DNA of 64,000 bases from Hwanghaeella grinnelliae (GCF_004005845.1 NZ_SADE01000001.1:62001-126000); one strand, 5' to 3'. Shown: positions 17,668 through 27,117, numbered from the stretch's first letter. Numbers and translations: made by a program. The notes: generated by a model from the sequence alone, not told the origin.

Positions 17668-20664
17668 ATGAATCCGTTCGAATGGAAGCGCGAGCAGGTA
17701 ATGCTGTCGCCCAAGGAAGCGGATGAGATCAAGACGACCACCTGTTACATGTGCGCATGCCGTTGCGGCATTCGGGTTTACCTCAAGGACGGCGGTGTCC
17801 GTTATATTGAAGGTAATCCAGACCATCCCGTGAACAAAGGCGTGCTCTGCGCCAAAGGGTCCGCTGGCATCATGAATCATAATTCGCCGGCGCGGCTGAC
17901 CAAGCCGCTGTTGCGGGTTGGAGAACGCGGTGCCGGCGAGTTCAAGGAAATCGAATGGGATGAGGCGCTCTCGCTCGCCCAGGATTGGCTGGGTGAGGTT
18001 CGCCGCACAGATCCCAAGAAACTCGCATTTTTCACCGGGCGCGATCAAAGCCAGTCATTGACCGGTTGGTGGGCTGCCCAGTTCGGTACGCCTAATTTTG
18101 CCGCCCATGGCGGTTTCTGCTCCGTCAATATGGCGGCGGCCGGGCTCTACACGCTCGGCGGTGCGTTCTGGGAATTCGGTGAACCCGATTGGGACCATAC
18201 CAAGTATTTCATGATGTGGGGTGTCGCGGAAGATCACGACTCCAATCCAATCAAGATGGGCCTTGGCAAGCTGAAGACGCGCGGAGACGCCAAATTCGTC
18301 GCCGTCAATCCGGTGCGAAGCGGATATGGCGCCATCGCAGACGAATGGATCGGCATCCGGCCGGGTACGGACGGTTTGTTCGCCCTGTCACTGGTTCATG
18401 AATTGCTGCGGTCGGAAAATGTCGATCTGGACTTCCTGTCCCGTTATACCAATGCGCCGTGGCTGGTCATCGAAAATCCGGGCGGCGCGGATGATGGGCT
18501 GATCGCCCGGGACGCGGATGGCAATCCGTTGTGCTGGGACGGTGAAAAGAACCAAGCCGTCAACGCCCTCTCAGCGGAGGCAAAGCCTGTCCTGGCGGGC
18601 CGCCGTACCTTGGAGGATGGGCGCATCTGCGTGCCGTCCTTCGATTTGTTGGCGCGCCGTTATCTGGACCCCCAATATGCCCCGGACGCCGTGGCGGAAC
18701 GAACCGGCGTGTCGGCGGAAACGATCAAACGGATTGCGGCGGAACTTGCCCACACCGCTTTTTCGGAAGAGGTGGTGATTGAACAGCCATGGACCGACTG
18801 GGCCGGGCGCAAACATGAGCGGATGATCGGCCGGCCGATTTCTATGCATGGTATGCGCGGTATTTCCGCCCATTCGAATGGCTTCCATACCTGCCGCTCG
18901 ATCCATCTTCTGCAAGTGTTGCTTGGGTCGATCGATTGTCCCGGTGGCTGGCGTTACAAGGCGCCGTTTCCCCGGCCGATCCCGCCGGGCCCGAAGCCGG
19001 CAGGCAAGGAATGGAGTCCCAATACGCCCCTGGGTGGTATGCCGCTCGGCAACCCGACAGGCCCGGAAGATCTTTTGGTCGACGAAGACGGAACGCCTAA
19101 ACGTATCGACAAGGCCTATAGCTGGGAACACCCACTGTCGGCCCATGGCCTGATGCATATGGTGATCCACAATGCGTGGAAAAAAGACCCGTATGGCGTC
19201 GATGTGCTGTTCATGTATATGGCGAATATGGCTTGGAATTCGTCGATGAACGTGCCCGGCACGCTGCATTACCTGACCGACAAAGATAAAAACACCGGCG
19301 AATACAAGATTCCGAAAATCATTTATTCGGACGCTTACTATTCGGAAATGGTCCCCTATGCCGACTTGATCCTGCCGGACACGACCTATCTTGAACGCTG
19401 GGATTGTATCTCCCTGCTGGACCGGCCGATTTCTTCGGCGCATGGACCGGGTGATGCAATCCGTCAGCCGGTTGTGAAACCTGACCGCGACGTTCGGCCG
19501 TTCCAGGATGTCCTGATCGATCTGGGCGCGCGGCTTGGGCTGCCGGGGTTTGTCGATCTGGAAGGCGACGCAAAATATCCGGGCGGCTATTCCGACTACA
19601 TCGTCAATCACGAACGCCTTCCGGGCATTGGACCGTTGGCAGGTTGGCGGGGTGAAGACGGGGAAGCCCATGGCCGCGGAGCGGTCAACAAGGACCAGCT
19701 TGATCGTTACATCGAGAACGGCTGTTTCTGGAGTGAGGAAATACCGCTCGAACACCAATATTTCAAACATGCCAATTTGGGTTACCTGGACTATGCGGCC
19801 GGTATGGGATGGATCCCGAAAGCGGAACAGATCGTTCTGCAACTCTATTCCGAACCTTTGCAGAAATTCCGTCTTGCCGCGCAGGGACATGGTGCCTTGC
19901 AGCCGCCGGAAGAGCATCGCGAACGGGTCGAAACCTATTTCGATCCGCTTCCCATCTGGTACATGCCCTTCGAGGAAGCGGTCATCGATACGGATTCCTA
20001 TCCGATGCATGCGCTGACCCAACGACCGATGCAGATGTACCATTCCTGGGGGTCCCAGAATGCCTGGTTGCGGCAGATCACGGCGCGAAACCGGCTTTTC
20101 ATCAATGAAGAGACCGCGGCGGCGATGGGGGTCGAGGATGAGGATTGGGTCTGGGTCATCAGCCATGCGGGCAGGGTAAAGGGCCAGGTCAAGCTGATGA
20201 GCGGCGTGAATGCCGACACGGTCTGGACCTGGAATGCGATCGGCAAGCGAAAGGGCGCTTGGCGTCTTAGCGTGGATGCGCCGGAATCGACACGGGGTTT
20301 CCTTCTGAATCATATCATCTCGGAACTGCTTCCGGCCCAAGGCGACGGACTGCGCTATTCCAATTCGGACCCCGTAACGGGGCAGGCGGCTTGGTTCGAT
20401 TTGCGCGTTCGGGTGGAAAAATGCCTGCCTGAAGAGGCGGGGCTGACGGAACCCACATTCGACGCCCAGCCGCCGCCACCTGGAAGTTCCGCGCCTGTGG
20501 ACGAGTTGACCTATGGGACGCAGTTCAAGAAAGAAGGGCGTGACGCCGGGTTGCCCATGACGGAATGGATCGGCAACCGCCGGGAAGCGTCGAAGAATAT
20601 TTCTGGCATTGCCGACGGACATGGTAACAAAACGGGCCATGGGCCGAAGGGCGGTCACAAATGA
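17668..20664 (+). CDS. soeA: Molybdopterin catalytic subunit, SoeA-type sulfite dehydrogenase
   Basis: A 998-residue DMSO-reductase-family enzyme. The N-terminal [4Fe-4S] motif uses Cys26, Cys29, Cys33 and Cys61 (TCYMCACRCG ... KGVLCAKG). A Cys-containing stretch GGFCSVNMAAAG near residue 150 is a candidate Mo ligand. There is no Tat signal, so it should be cytoplasmic, as known SoeA proteins are. SoeABC oxidises sulfite to sulfate and passes electrons to the quinone pool. The four-cluster SoeB and the DmsC-like membrane anchor follow in the expected order, which is the main support. Related enzymes of other specificity cannot be fully excluded. Confidence 0.85.
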   Translation: MNPFEWKREQVMLSPKEADEIKTTTCYMCACRCGIRVYLKDGGVRYIEGNPDHPVNKGVLCAKGSAGIMNHNSPARLTKPLLRVGERGAGEFKEIEWDEALSLAQDWLGEVRRTDPKKLAFFTGRDQSQSLTGWWAAQFGTPNFAAHGGFCSVNMAAAGLYTLGGAFWEFGEPDWDHTKYFMMWGVAEDHDSNPIKMGLGKLKTRGDAKFVAVNPVRSGYGAIADEWIGIRPGTDGLFALSLVHELLRSENVDLDFLSRYTNAPWLVIENPGGADDGLIARDADGNPLCWDGEKNQAVNALSAEAKPVLAGRRTLEDGRICVPSFDLLARRYLDPQYAPDAVAERTGVSAETIKRIAAELAHTAFSEEVVIEQPWTDWAGRKHERMIGRPISMHGMRGISAHSNGFHTCRSIHLLQVLLGSIDCPGGWRYKAPFPRPIPPGPKPAGKEWSPNTPLGGMPLGNPTGPEDLLVDEDGTPKRIDKAYSWEHPLSAHGLMHMVIHNAWKKDPYGVDVLFMYMANMAWNSSMNVPGTLHYLTDKDKNTGEYKIPKIIYSDAYYSEMVPYADLILPDTTYLERWDCISLLDRPISSAHGPGDAIRQPVVKPDRDVRPFQDVLIDLGARLGLPGFVDLEGDAKYPGGYSDYIVNHERLPGIGPLAGWRGEDGEAHGRGAVNKDQLDRYIENGCFWSEEIPLEHQYFKHANLGYLDYAAGMGWIPKAEQIVLQLYSEPLQKFRLAAQGHGALQPPEEHRERVETYFDPLPIWYMPFEEAVIDTDSYPMHALTQRPMQMYHSWGSQNAWLRQITARNRLFINEETAAAMGVEDEDWVWVISHAGRVKGQVKLMSGVNADTVWTWNAIGKRKGAWRLSVDAPESTRGFLLNHIISELLPAQGDGLRYSNSDPVTGQAAWFDLRVRVEKCLPEEAGLTEPTFDAQPPPPGSSAPVDELTYGTQFKKEGRDAGLPMTEWIGNRREASKNISGIADGHGNKTGHGPKGGHK

Positions 20665-21413
20665 CCAGTCTTCCGACGACCACAGAAAAGAAGCTCGGCC
20701 TCGTCATCGATCTGGATATCTGCGTCGGGTGCCATGCTTGCGCGGTCAACTGCAAGGAATGGAATACATCGGGCCACAGTGCGCCCCTGACCGACAAAGA
20801 CCCCTATGGCGGTGATCCCGCCGGGGTCTGGTTCAACCGGATTCATACATTCGAGGTCAGGGAAGAGAATAGCAACGGACGGACGGTGCATTTTCCGAAG
20901 TCCTGCCTGCATTGCGAGGCGGCGCCCTGCGTCACCGTCTGCCCGACAGGGGCCAGCTATAAGCGGGAAGAAGACGGCATCGTCCTGGTCAATGCGGATA
21001 CCTGCATCGGCTGCAAGCTGTGTTCCTGGGCCTGCCCGTATGGGGCACGGGAATATGACGATTCCGCCGGTGTCATGAAGAAATGCACCTTGTGCATCGA
21101 CAAAATCTATAACGAGACCCTGCGGCCGGAAAGCCGCGTGCCGGCCTGTGTGTCGACCTGTCCCGCAGGCGCGCGTCATTTCGGCGATTTGGGCGATCCG
21201 GACAGCGAAGTGTCGAAACTGTCCGCGGCGCGCGGCGGCTATGCCTTGATGCCTGAGCAGGATTGCAAACCCGTGAACCGTTATCTGCCGCCTCGGCCTC
21301 GAAAAAAGGAAGCGGCGGATATTGGGGCTTCCGCGGAAGTCCGTGCGAAAGACGGCAACTTGGAAGGGGCCGGTCTTTTGGCCCGCCTCGTAGACCGCGT
21401 CTTGAGCCGATAG
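20661..21413 (+). CDS. soeB: Iron-sulfur electron-transfer subunit, SoeB type
   Basis: A 250-residue ferredoxin-like subunit with four Cys groups: CVGCHACAVNC, CLHCEAAPCVTVCPTG, CIGCKLCSWACPYG and CTLCID ... VPACVSTCPAG. These bind four [4Fe-4S] clusters, as in DmsB/PsrB/SoeB. The start overlaps the soeA stop by 4 bp (ATGA). It carries electrons from the molybdenum centre to the membrane subunit. Confidence 0.92.
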   Translation: MTSLPTTTEKKLGLVIDLDICVGCHACAVNCKEWNTSGHSAPLTDKDPYGGDPAGVWFNRIHTFEVREENSNGRTVHFPKSCLHCEAAPCVTVCPTGASYKREEDGIVLVNADTCIGCKLCSWACPYGAREYDDSAGVMKKCTLCIDKIYNETLRPESRVPACVSTCPAGARHFGDLGDPDSEVSKLSAARGGYALMPEQDCKPVNRYLPPRPRKKEAADIGASAEVRAKDGNLEGAGLLARLVDRVLSR

Positions 21414-21471
21414 GGCGTTGGGGTGAGCCGGATGTATCGTAAGAATTTGAATGTCAGCCATAGGGAACGCC

Positions 21472-22422
21472 ATGCATCCCGCTAAGTCCGTGATATTTTT
21501 TACAACCGCTTCCGGCGCAGGCTATGGCTTGTTGATTTGGTTCGCTCTCTTTGGCCTGTTGAACAGGATGCCGCTGGATCGCGACTTCGCGCTGGTGGTC
21601 TTGGGCGTGGCTTTCACACTGGTGACCGCGGGGCTTCTTTCGTCGACCGCCCATCTGGGGCATCCGGAACGCGCGTGGCGGGCGTTAAGTCAGTGGAAAA
21701 CATCCTGGCTGTCCCGCGAAGGTGTGGCGGCGATCCTGGCTTACCTACCCATGTTTGCCTACGGCTACATATGGTTCATGGGCATTCAGGACCGAAACCT
21801 GGTTGCCGTCGTAGCGGGGGCATCCATCGTTCTGTCCTTGGTCACCGTTTACTGCACGGCGATGATCTATGCGTCCTTGAAGACCATCCGGGCGTGGCAC
21901 AATGGCTATACCGTAGGCGGCTATCTTATTTTCTCCCTGATGACCGGCGCTGTGCTGCTGACCTTTTTCGCGCATCTTCGCCAGTACGACATGCGCGATG
22001 AGGTTTCTGCCGCAGCCCTCCTGACTTTGGGGGTTGGGCTGTTCCTCAAGCAGTTCTATTGGCGGTTCCTCCAGACGGCCTCTTCGCCAAGCGATATCGG
22101 GACGGCGACCGGTCTGGGCGGTCCGGGGAAGACGACCTTGCTGGAAGGGCCGCATACCGAATCGAACTACCTGATGGACGAAATGGGCTTCCGGATCGCG
22201 CGAAAACATGCCGACAAACTTCGCGTTTATGCATCGATGCTGGGATTCGTCCTGCCGATTGTGCTGATCGTCATGGCAGTATTTCTGGGTGGTTGGGTCG
22301 AAATACTCTGCACTTTGTTCGCCGTCGCCTTTTGTGCCGTTGGCATACTGCTGGAACGGTGGTTGTTCTTCGCGGAAGCGCGGCACGTCGTTACGCTGTA
22401 CTATGGTGCTGCGCGGGCGTGA
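21472..22422 (+). CDS. soeC: Membrane anchor subunit, SoeC/DmsC type
   Basis: A 316-residue membrane protein with about eight hydrophobic segments. It begins MHPAKSVIFFTTASGAGYGL, the usual N-terminus of DmsC/SoeC anchors; an in-frame ATG at 21451 would add seven residues but lacks a good ribosome-binding site. It contains STAHLGHPERAWRALSQWKTSWLSREG in two adjoining motifs typical of the family. It would bind quinone and anchor SoeAB to the inner face of the membrane. Confidence 0.9.
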   Translation: MHPAKSVIFFTTASGAGYGLLIWFALFGLLNRMPLDRDFALVVLGVAFTLVTAGLLSSTAHLGHPERAWRALSQWKTSWLSREGVAAILAYLPMFAYGYIWFMGIQDRNLVAVVAGASIVLSLVTVYCTAMIYASLKTIRAWHNGYTVGGYLIFSLMTGAVLLTFFAHLRQYDMRDEVSAAALLTLGVGLFLKQFYWRFLQTASSPSDIGTATGLGGPGKTTLLEGPHTESNYLMDEMGFRIARKHADKLRVYASMLGFVLPIVLIVMAVFLGGWVEILCTLFAVAFCAVGILLERWLFFAEARHVVTLYYGAARA

Positions 22423-22478
22423 GCTTCCGGCGCTGGAGCGACGGCCGTTAACCTCCTCACATTCGGGCACAAAAGGCC

Positions 22479-22508
22479 TTGACGGAAGCGTTTGCTGTGA
22501 AATGCTAG
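22479..22508 (+). promoter_or_regulatory. Possible sigma-70 promoter for the TRAP operon
   Basis: TTGACG, an 18-bp spacer, then TGCTAG. It lies about 160 bp upstream of dctQ, leaving a long leader that contains a hairpin at 22558-22587. Confidence 0.4.
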
Positions 22509-22557
22509 CGCCTTCTAAACGCAAGGGGTGCCGGAGTGCAGTCGGAGAGCGGCGAGG

Positions 22558-22590
22558 AAGGCGCGCGAAGGAAACGGGACGCGCCTTGTT
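22558..22590 (+). terminator. Hairpin in soeC-dctQ gap, terminator or attenuator
   Basis: An 8-bp perfect stem AAGGCGCG/CGCGCCTT with a 14-nt loop, followed by GTTTCATTT. The T-tract is imperfect. It could end soeABC transcription or attenuate the TRAP transcript. Confidence 0.45.
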
Positions 22591-22667
22591 TCATTTCTGT
22601 TGCCATATGCGGAAGGGCTGAAGGCCTCTCTACTCCGCAAGACTCTACCTCTCTCTGGTAATTGCCC

Positions 22668-23237
22668 ATGCCCAGCTGGACCAAATCCTATATCCGATTT
22701 GTCGATGGTCTGAACCGCCGGATTGGCCGGTTCGCCATGTACGGTATCTTCGCGCTGGTCGGCGTCTTGTTGTGGTCGTCGATCTCAAAAACGTTCTTCG
22801 ACCCGTCGCTATGGACGCTGGAAATCGCCCAATTCCTGATGGTCGCCTATTACATCATTGGCGGTCCCTATTCGATCCAACTGGGATCGAATGTCCGGAT
22901 GGATCTTTTCTACGGCAATTGGTCCGACCGTAAGAAGGCATGTTATGACGCGGTCACAGTCTTGATGCTGATATTTTTTCTCGGCGTGCTTCTCTATGGC
23001 GGTCTCAGCTCAATGGCTTATTCATTCGGGTATTTTGGCAAGGAACCGATTGGGTTTCTTTTCGGCCTGGTCATCGGGACGGAAGAACTCGGCCATCTTG
23101 AGCGCAGCCCGACGGCGTGGCGCCCGTATCTGTGGCCGATCAAATTGGTCATGTGTATCGGGTTCTTCATGATGCTGTTGCAAGTGTCTTCGGAGTTGAT
23201 CAAGGACATTGCCAAGATCCGTGGGGAAGAGATCTGA
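22668..23237 (+). CDS. dctQ: TRAP transporter small permease (DctQ family)
   Basis: A 189-residue membrane protein with four hydrophobic segments and the DctQ-like stretch IAQFLMVAYYIIGGPYSIQLG followed by VRMDLFY. A large polar loop between segments three and four (about residues 115-150) is longer than in the shortest DctQ proteins. The start is the ATG at 22668; an in-frame TTG is 6 bp upstream. Its stop overlaps the dctM start (TGATG). It links the binding protein to the large permease. Confidence 0.88.
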   Translation: MPSWTKSYIRFVDGLNRRIGRFAMYGIFALVGVLLWSSISKTFFDPSLWTLEIAQFLMVAYYIIGGPYSIQLGSNVRMDLFYGNWSDRKKACYDAVTVLMLIFFLGVLLYGGLSSMAYSFGYFGKEPIGFLFGLVIGTEELGHLERSPTAWRPYLWPIKLVMCIGFFMMLLQVSSELIKDIAKIRGEEI

Positions 23238-24559
23238 TGTCCTATGAGTTGATCGCAATCCTCATGTTCTCCTCGATGATGTTGATGCTGATGACCGGTC
23301 AGCGCGTTTTCGGCGCGATCGGCGGCGTCGCCGTGATTGCCGCCTTGGCGCTCTGGGGGACGGGCGGGTCGGATATACCCTTCTCCTCGGCCATGAAGTT
23401 GATGAAATGGTATCCGCTTCTGACGCTGCCGATGTTTATCTTCATGGGCTATGTCCTGTCGGAATCCAAGATCGCCGACGATCTCTACAAGATGTTTCAT
23501 GTTTGGATGGGACCGGTTCCGGGCGGATTGGCAATCGGGACCATCGGCTTGATGGTGTTGATCTCAGCCATGAACGGGTTGTCGGTTGCCGGCATGGCGA
23601 TCGGTGCGACCATTGCTCTGCCGGAACTGCTCAAGCGCGGGTATGACAAGAAGATGGTGACGGGGGTAATCCAGGCGGGGTCGTCGCTGGGAATCCTTGT
23701 CCCGCCATCCGTCGTGTTGGTCCTCTATGCGATGATTGCGCGCCAGCCTGTCGGCCAATTGTGGTTGGCCGGGGTTGTTCCGGGCTTGATGATGGCGGCG
23801 ATGTTCGTTGCCTATATCGCGGTGCGCTGCCGCTTCAATCCAAAGCTGGGGCCGGTTTTGCCGGTCGAAGAACGGACGGTTCCGTTGGCTGAAAAGCTTC
23901 GCCTGTTACAGGCGGGAATCCTGCCGATCGTGATTTTCGCTTCCATGATGGTTCCGTTCATTAACGGATGGACAAGTCTTGTCGAAAGTTCGGCCATTGG
24001 TGCGATGGCTGCGTTTCTGGCTGCTGTCCTGAAACGGCGTATGACCCGGGACGTGTTCGAGGTCTCTGTACGGCAAACCTTGGCAATCTCATGCATGTTC
24101 ATGTGGATCATTCTTGCGGCTTTGGGTTTCGGTGCCGTGTTCGATGGGCTGGGTGCGGTGCGGGCGATTGAGAATTTGTTCACCGAACAGCTCGGTCTTG
24201 ATCCTTGGATGATCCTGATTCTGATGCAGCTTTCGTTCTTGGTGATGGGGACCTTCCTGGACGATACGGCGATGCTGGTGATCGTGGCTCCGCTTTATGT
24301 TCCGCTGGTAGGGGCACTGGGCTTCGATTTGATATGGTATGGTGTGCTCTACACGATCACGACGCAGATCGCCTATATGACGCCGCCCTTCGGGTATAAT
24401 TTGTTCTTGATGCGTGCGATGGCTCCACCTGAGATCACTTTGCGCGACATCTATGGGTCAATTCTTCCCTTTGTGTGTGTAATGGTGCTGGCGCTGGGTT
24501 TGATTATGGCTTTTCCCAATATCGCCTTGTGGCTGCCACATTACGTGTACGGTCTTTAA
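23237..24559 (+). CDS. dctM: TRAP transporter large permease (DctM family)
   Basis: A 440-residue permease with about 12 hydrophobic segments, beginning MSYELIAILMFSSMMLML at the ATG inside TGATG. Family motifs include MNGLSVAGMAIGATIALPEL, QAGSSLGILVPPSVVLVLYA and GTFLDDTAMLVIVAP. It forms the sodium-driven path of the TRAP transporter together with DctQ and the DctP encoded after it. Confidence 0.95.
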   Translation: MSYELIAILMFSSMMLMLMTGQRVFGAIGGVAVIAALALWGTGGSDIPFSSAMKLMKWYPLLTLPMFIFMGYVLSESKIADDLYKMFHVWMGPVPGGLAIGTIGLMVLISAMNGLSVAGMAIGATIALPELLKRGYDKKMVTGVIQAGSSLGILVPPSVVLVLYAMIARQPVGQLWLAGVVPGLMMAAMFVAYIAVRCRFNPKLGPVLPVEERTVPLAEKLRLLQAGILPIVIFASMMVPFINGWTSLVESSAIGAMAAFLAAVLKRRMTRDVFEVSVRQTLAISCMFMWIILAALGFGAVFDGLGAVRAIENLFTEQLGLDPWMILILMQLSFLVMGTFLDDTAMLVIVAPLYVPLVGALGFDLIWYGVLYTITTQIAYMTPPFGYNLFLMRAMAPPEITLRDIYGSILPFVCVMVLALGLIMAFPNIALWLPHYVYGL

Positions 24560-24563
24560 CAGA

Positions 24564-24607
24564 GCTCCGATAAGGAGCCTAATAGCGGTATAAAACCGCG
24601 TGGTTTT
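24564..24607 (+). promoter_or_regulatory. Tandem and mutually exclusive hairpins between dctM and dctP
   Basis: GCTCC/GGAGC, then GCGGT/ACCGC (24585-24599), which shares bases with AAAACC-GCGT-GGTTTT (24592-24607). Such hairpins commonly protect or trim the mRNA so that the binding protein is made in excess. Confidence 0.5.
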
Positions 24608-24633
24608 AACAACCTAAGAACAAGGAGTAAGCA

Positions 24634-25668
24634 ATGACTACGAGACGTAAATTCCTCGCCGGTGCCGGTGTTGCCGGCGCGGCGGCTCTGGCCGCTCCGG
24701 CCGTTCACGCCCAATCCAAGATCAAATGGCGCTTGCAGACCTATGCGGGCCCGGCGCTGGCCGAGCATGTGATCAAGCCGGCCATTGACAGTTTCAACAA
24801 GATCGCCGGCGATCAGATGGAGATCGAACTGTTTTTCGCCGATCAGCTGGTGCCAACCGGTGAGTTGTTCCGCGCCATGCAGAGCGGCACGATCGATGCG
24901 GTTCAGTCCGATGACGATTCCATGGCCTCGCCAACGGAAGTCACGGTCTTCGGCGGGTATTTCCCGTTCGCCAGCCGTTATTCGCTGGATGTGCCGGTAC
25001 TGTTCAACCAGTACGGCCTGAATGAAATATGGGATGCCGAATACTCAAAGGTCGGGGTCAAACACATCTCTGCCGGTTCATGGGATCCGTGCCATTTCGC
25101 TACCAAAGATCCGATCCGCAGCCTTGAGGATATGAAGGGCAAACGTGTCTTCACCTTCCCGACCGCGGGCCGCTTCCTGGCGCAGTTCGGCGTCGTGCCG
25201 GTTACGCTGCCGTGGGAAGACATCGAAGTCGCGGTGCAGACCGGTGAACTCGACGGTATCGCCTGGTCCGGTATTACGGAAGACTACACCGTCGGCTGGG
25301 CCGATGTGACCAACTACTTCCTCACCAACAACATTTCCGGCGCCTGGGCGGGGTCGTTCTTCGCCAATATGGACCGTTGGAACGAACTGCCTGATAACCT
25401 GAAGGAACTGGTGAGGGTCACTTTCGACAGCTCGCATTATTACCGGCAGTGGTGGTACTGGGGCGGCGAAGCTTCGCTTCGCGTCAACGGCACGAAGATG
25501 GAACTGACCTCTATTCCGGACAAGGAATGGGATACCGTCGAACAGGCTGCCGTGAAGTTCTGGGACGAAATCGCTGCGGAATCGGAAACCAAGGCGAAAG
25601 TCGTGGAAATCTTTAAGAAGTACAACTCGGACATGGTTAAGGCTGGACGTCCCTATCGCTACGGCTGA
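24634..25668 (+). CDS. dctP: TRAP transporter substrate-binding protein (DctP family), Tat-exported
   Basis: A 344-residue periplasmic protein. The N-terminus MTTRRKFLAGAGVAGAAALA carries a twin-arginine signal (RRKFL), with likely cleavage after VHA. The mature part is a DctP-family protein, with LFFADQLVPTGELFRAMQSG near the start and KGKRVFTFPTAGRFLAQFG in the middle, which includes the conserved carboxylate-binding region. A strong AAGGAG precedes the start. Tat export of a TRAP binding protein is known for a subset that fold before export. The ligand is unknown. Confidence 0.92.
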   Translation: MTTRRKFLAGAGVAGAAALAAPAVHAQSKIKWRLQTYAGPALAEHVIKPAIDSFNKIAGDQMEIELFFADQLVPTGELFRAMQSGTIDAVQSDDDSMASPTEVTVFGGYFPFASRYSLDVPVLFNQYGLNEIWDAEYSKVGVKHISAGSWDPCHFATKDPIRSLEDMKGKRVFTFPTAGRFLAQFGVVPVTLPWEDIEVAVQTGELDGIAWSGITEDYTVGWADVTNYFLTNNISGAWAGSFFANMDRWNELPDNLKELVRVTFDSSHYYRQWWYWGGEASLRVNGTKMELTSIPDKEWDTVEQAAVKFWDEIAAESETKAKVVEIFKKYNSDMVKAGRPYRYG

Positions 25669-25691
25669 TAAGAGGCGTTCAAACGGTTCTG

Positions 25692-25721
25692 TGGGGCGCT
25701 GTTCCGGCGCCCCACATTTCC
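25692..25721 (+). terminator. Hairpin after dctP
   Basis: An 8-bp stem TGGGGCGC/GCGCCCCA with a 7-nt loop, followed by CATTTCC. The T-run is short, so read-through into the glutamine-synthetase-like gene is likely. Confidence 0.55.
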
Positions 25722-25749
25722 TTCAAGACATCAAACAGTGGAAGCAGTC

Positions 25750-27117
25750 ATGCCAGGCAATCTAAGCTTTGAAGAACTCAAAACCGCCGTTGAGAAGGGC
25801 GAAATCGATACCGTCCTGATGGCTCTTGTCGATATGCAGGGCCGCCTGATGGGGAAACGCTGCCAGGCGGAGTTCTTTGTCGAAAGCGCTTATGAGGAAA
25901 CGCATAGCTGCAACTACCTCCTCGCCACCGATCTAGAGATGGAAACGGTCCAGGGTTACAAGGCGACCAGTTGGTCTGCCGGGTATGGCGACTATACGAT
26001 GAAGCCGGATATGACGACCTTGCGGCGCTTACCGTGGCTGGAAGGAACAGCCATGGTCCTGTGCGACGTGTTGGACCATAAAACCCATGAAGAAGTGCCT
26101 CACTCGCCCCGCGCTATCCTGAAAAAGCAAGTCGCACGGCTGGAGGCGATGGGCCTGAAACCCTTCATGGCGTCCGAGCTCGAATTCTTCATGTTCCGGG
26201 AGTCCTTCGAGGAGGCCGGTGACAGCGGTTATCGCGGTTTGAAGACTTATAGTGCCTATAACGAGGACTACCACATCTTCCAGACCACCAAGGAAGAGGG
26301 CGTCATGCGGGCGATCCGCACGGGCCTTCAAGGGGCAGGCATTCCGGTCGAAAACACCAAGGGCGAGGCCGATGCCGGCCAAGGCGAAGTCAATGTCCGC
26401 TACAGCGAAGCGGTCGACATGGCCGACAACCACGTCACCATCAAGAACGCCTGCAAGGAAATCGCTTGGCAGAAGGGGCACGCATTGACCTTCCTGGCAA
26501 AGTGGAACGCCGATATGGCGGGCAGCTCCTGCCATGTGCATCAGTCCCTATGGACCCTGGATGGCAAACCTGCCTTCCTGGACAAGGATGGGACCTATGG
26601 CATGTCGGCGTTGATGAAACACTACATGGCCGGCCTGCTTGCCCATGCGGGAGAGTTCACCTATTTCCTGGCGCCCTATGTGAACAGTTACAAACGGTTC
26701 AAGGAAGGCACCTTCGCACCCACCAAAGCGATCTGGTCGTTGGATAACCGTACGGCGGGCTATCGGCTCGTCGGTGAGGGAACCAAGGGGATCCGTGTCG
26801 AATGCCGTGTCGGCGGGTCCGACTTGAATCCGTATCTTGCCTACGCGGCAATGCTGGCGGCCGGAATCGACGGGATAGAGAACAAGTTGGAGCTGGAGCC
26901 GGAATTCGCAGGCGATGCCTATAAGGCCGCGCGCGCCCGCAGTATCCCCGGGACGCTGCGGGAAGCGACGGTAGCGTTGAAGAAGTCGAAAATGCTGCGT
27001 GCCGCGCTGGGCGATGATGTGGTCGACCACTATGTCCACGCAGGGACGTGGGAACAGAAAGCGTTTGATGATGCGGTCACCGATTGGGAAGTGGCTCGCG
27101 GTTTTGAAAGGGCGTAA
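25750..27117 (+). CDS. Glutamine synthetase-like gamma-glutamyl amide ligase
   Basis: A 455-residue protein of the type I glutamine synthetase fold (an in-frame GTG at 25738 adds four residues). It has the beta-grasp N-terminus (VLMALVDMQGRLMGK), the metal/Glu region ASELEFFMF and GQGEVNVRYS, the loop AGSSCHVHQSLW, and VNSYKRF ... WSLDNRTAGYR. It belongs with PuuA/IpuC/GlnA4-type ligases that join glutamate to amines such as putrescine, isopropylamine or ethanolamine, not with the housekeeping GlnA, which has the longer adenylylation region. It starts after a TRAP operon and is 2 bp from the next gene. Confidence 0.82.
   Translation: MPGNLSFEELKTAVEKGEIDTVLMALVDMQGRLMGKRCQAEFFVESAYEETHSCNYLLATDLEMETVQGYKATSWSAGYGDYTMKPDMTTLRRLPWLEGTAMVLCDVLDHKTHEEVPHSPRAILKKQVARLEAMGLKPFMASELEFFMFRESFEEAGDSGYRGLKTYSAYNEDYHIFQTTKEEGVMRAIRTGLQGAGIPVENTKGEADAGQGEVNVRYSEAVDMADNHVTIKNACKEIAWQKGHALTFLAKWNADMAGSSCHVHQSLWTLDGKPAFLDKDGTYGMSALMKHYMAGLLAHAGEFTYFLAPYVNSYKRFKEGTFAPTKAIWSLDNRTAGYRLVGEGTKGIRVECRVGGSDLNPYLAYAAMLAAGIDGIENKLELEPEFAGDAYKAARARSIPGTLREATVALKKSKMLRAALGDDVVDHYVHAGTWEQKAFDDAVTDWEVARGFERA

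Noticed and set aside
18571-20658. 695-residue open frame antisense to soeA
   Set aside because: It lies entirely opposite a well-supported molybdopterin enzyme, is unusually rich in His and Arg, and has no recognisable motif. It is a by-product of GC-rich codon usage.
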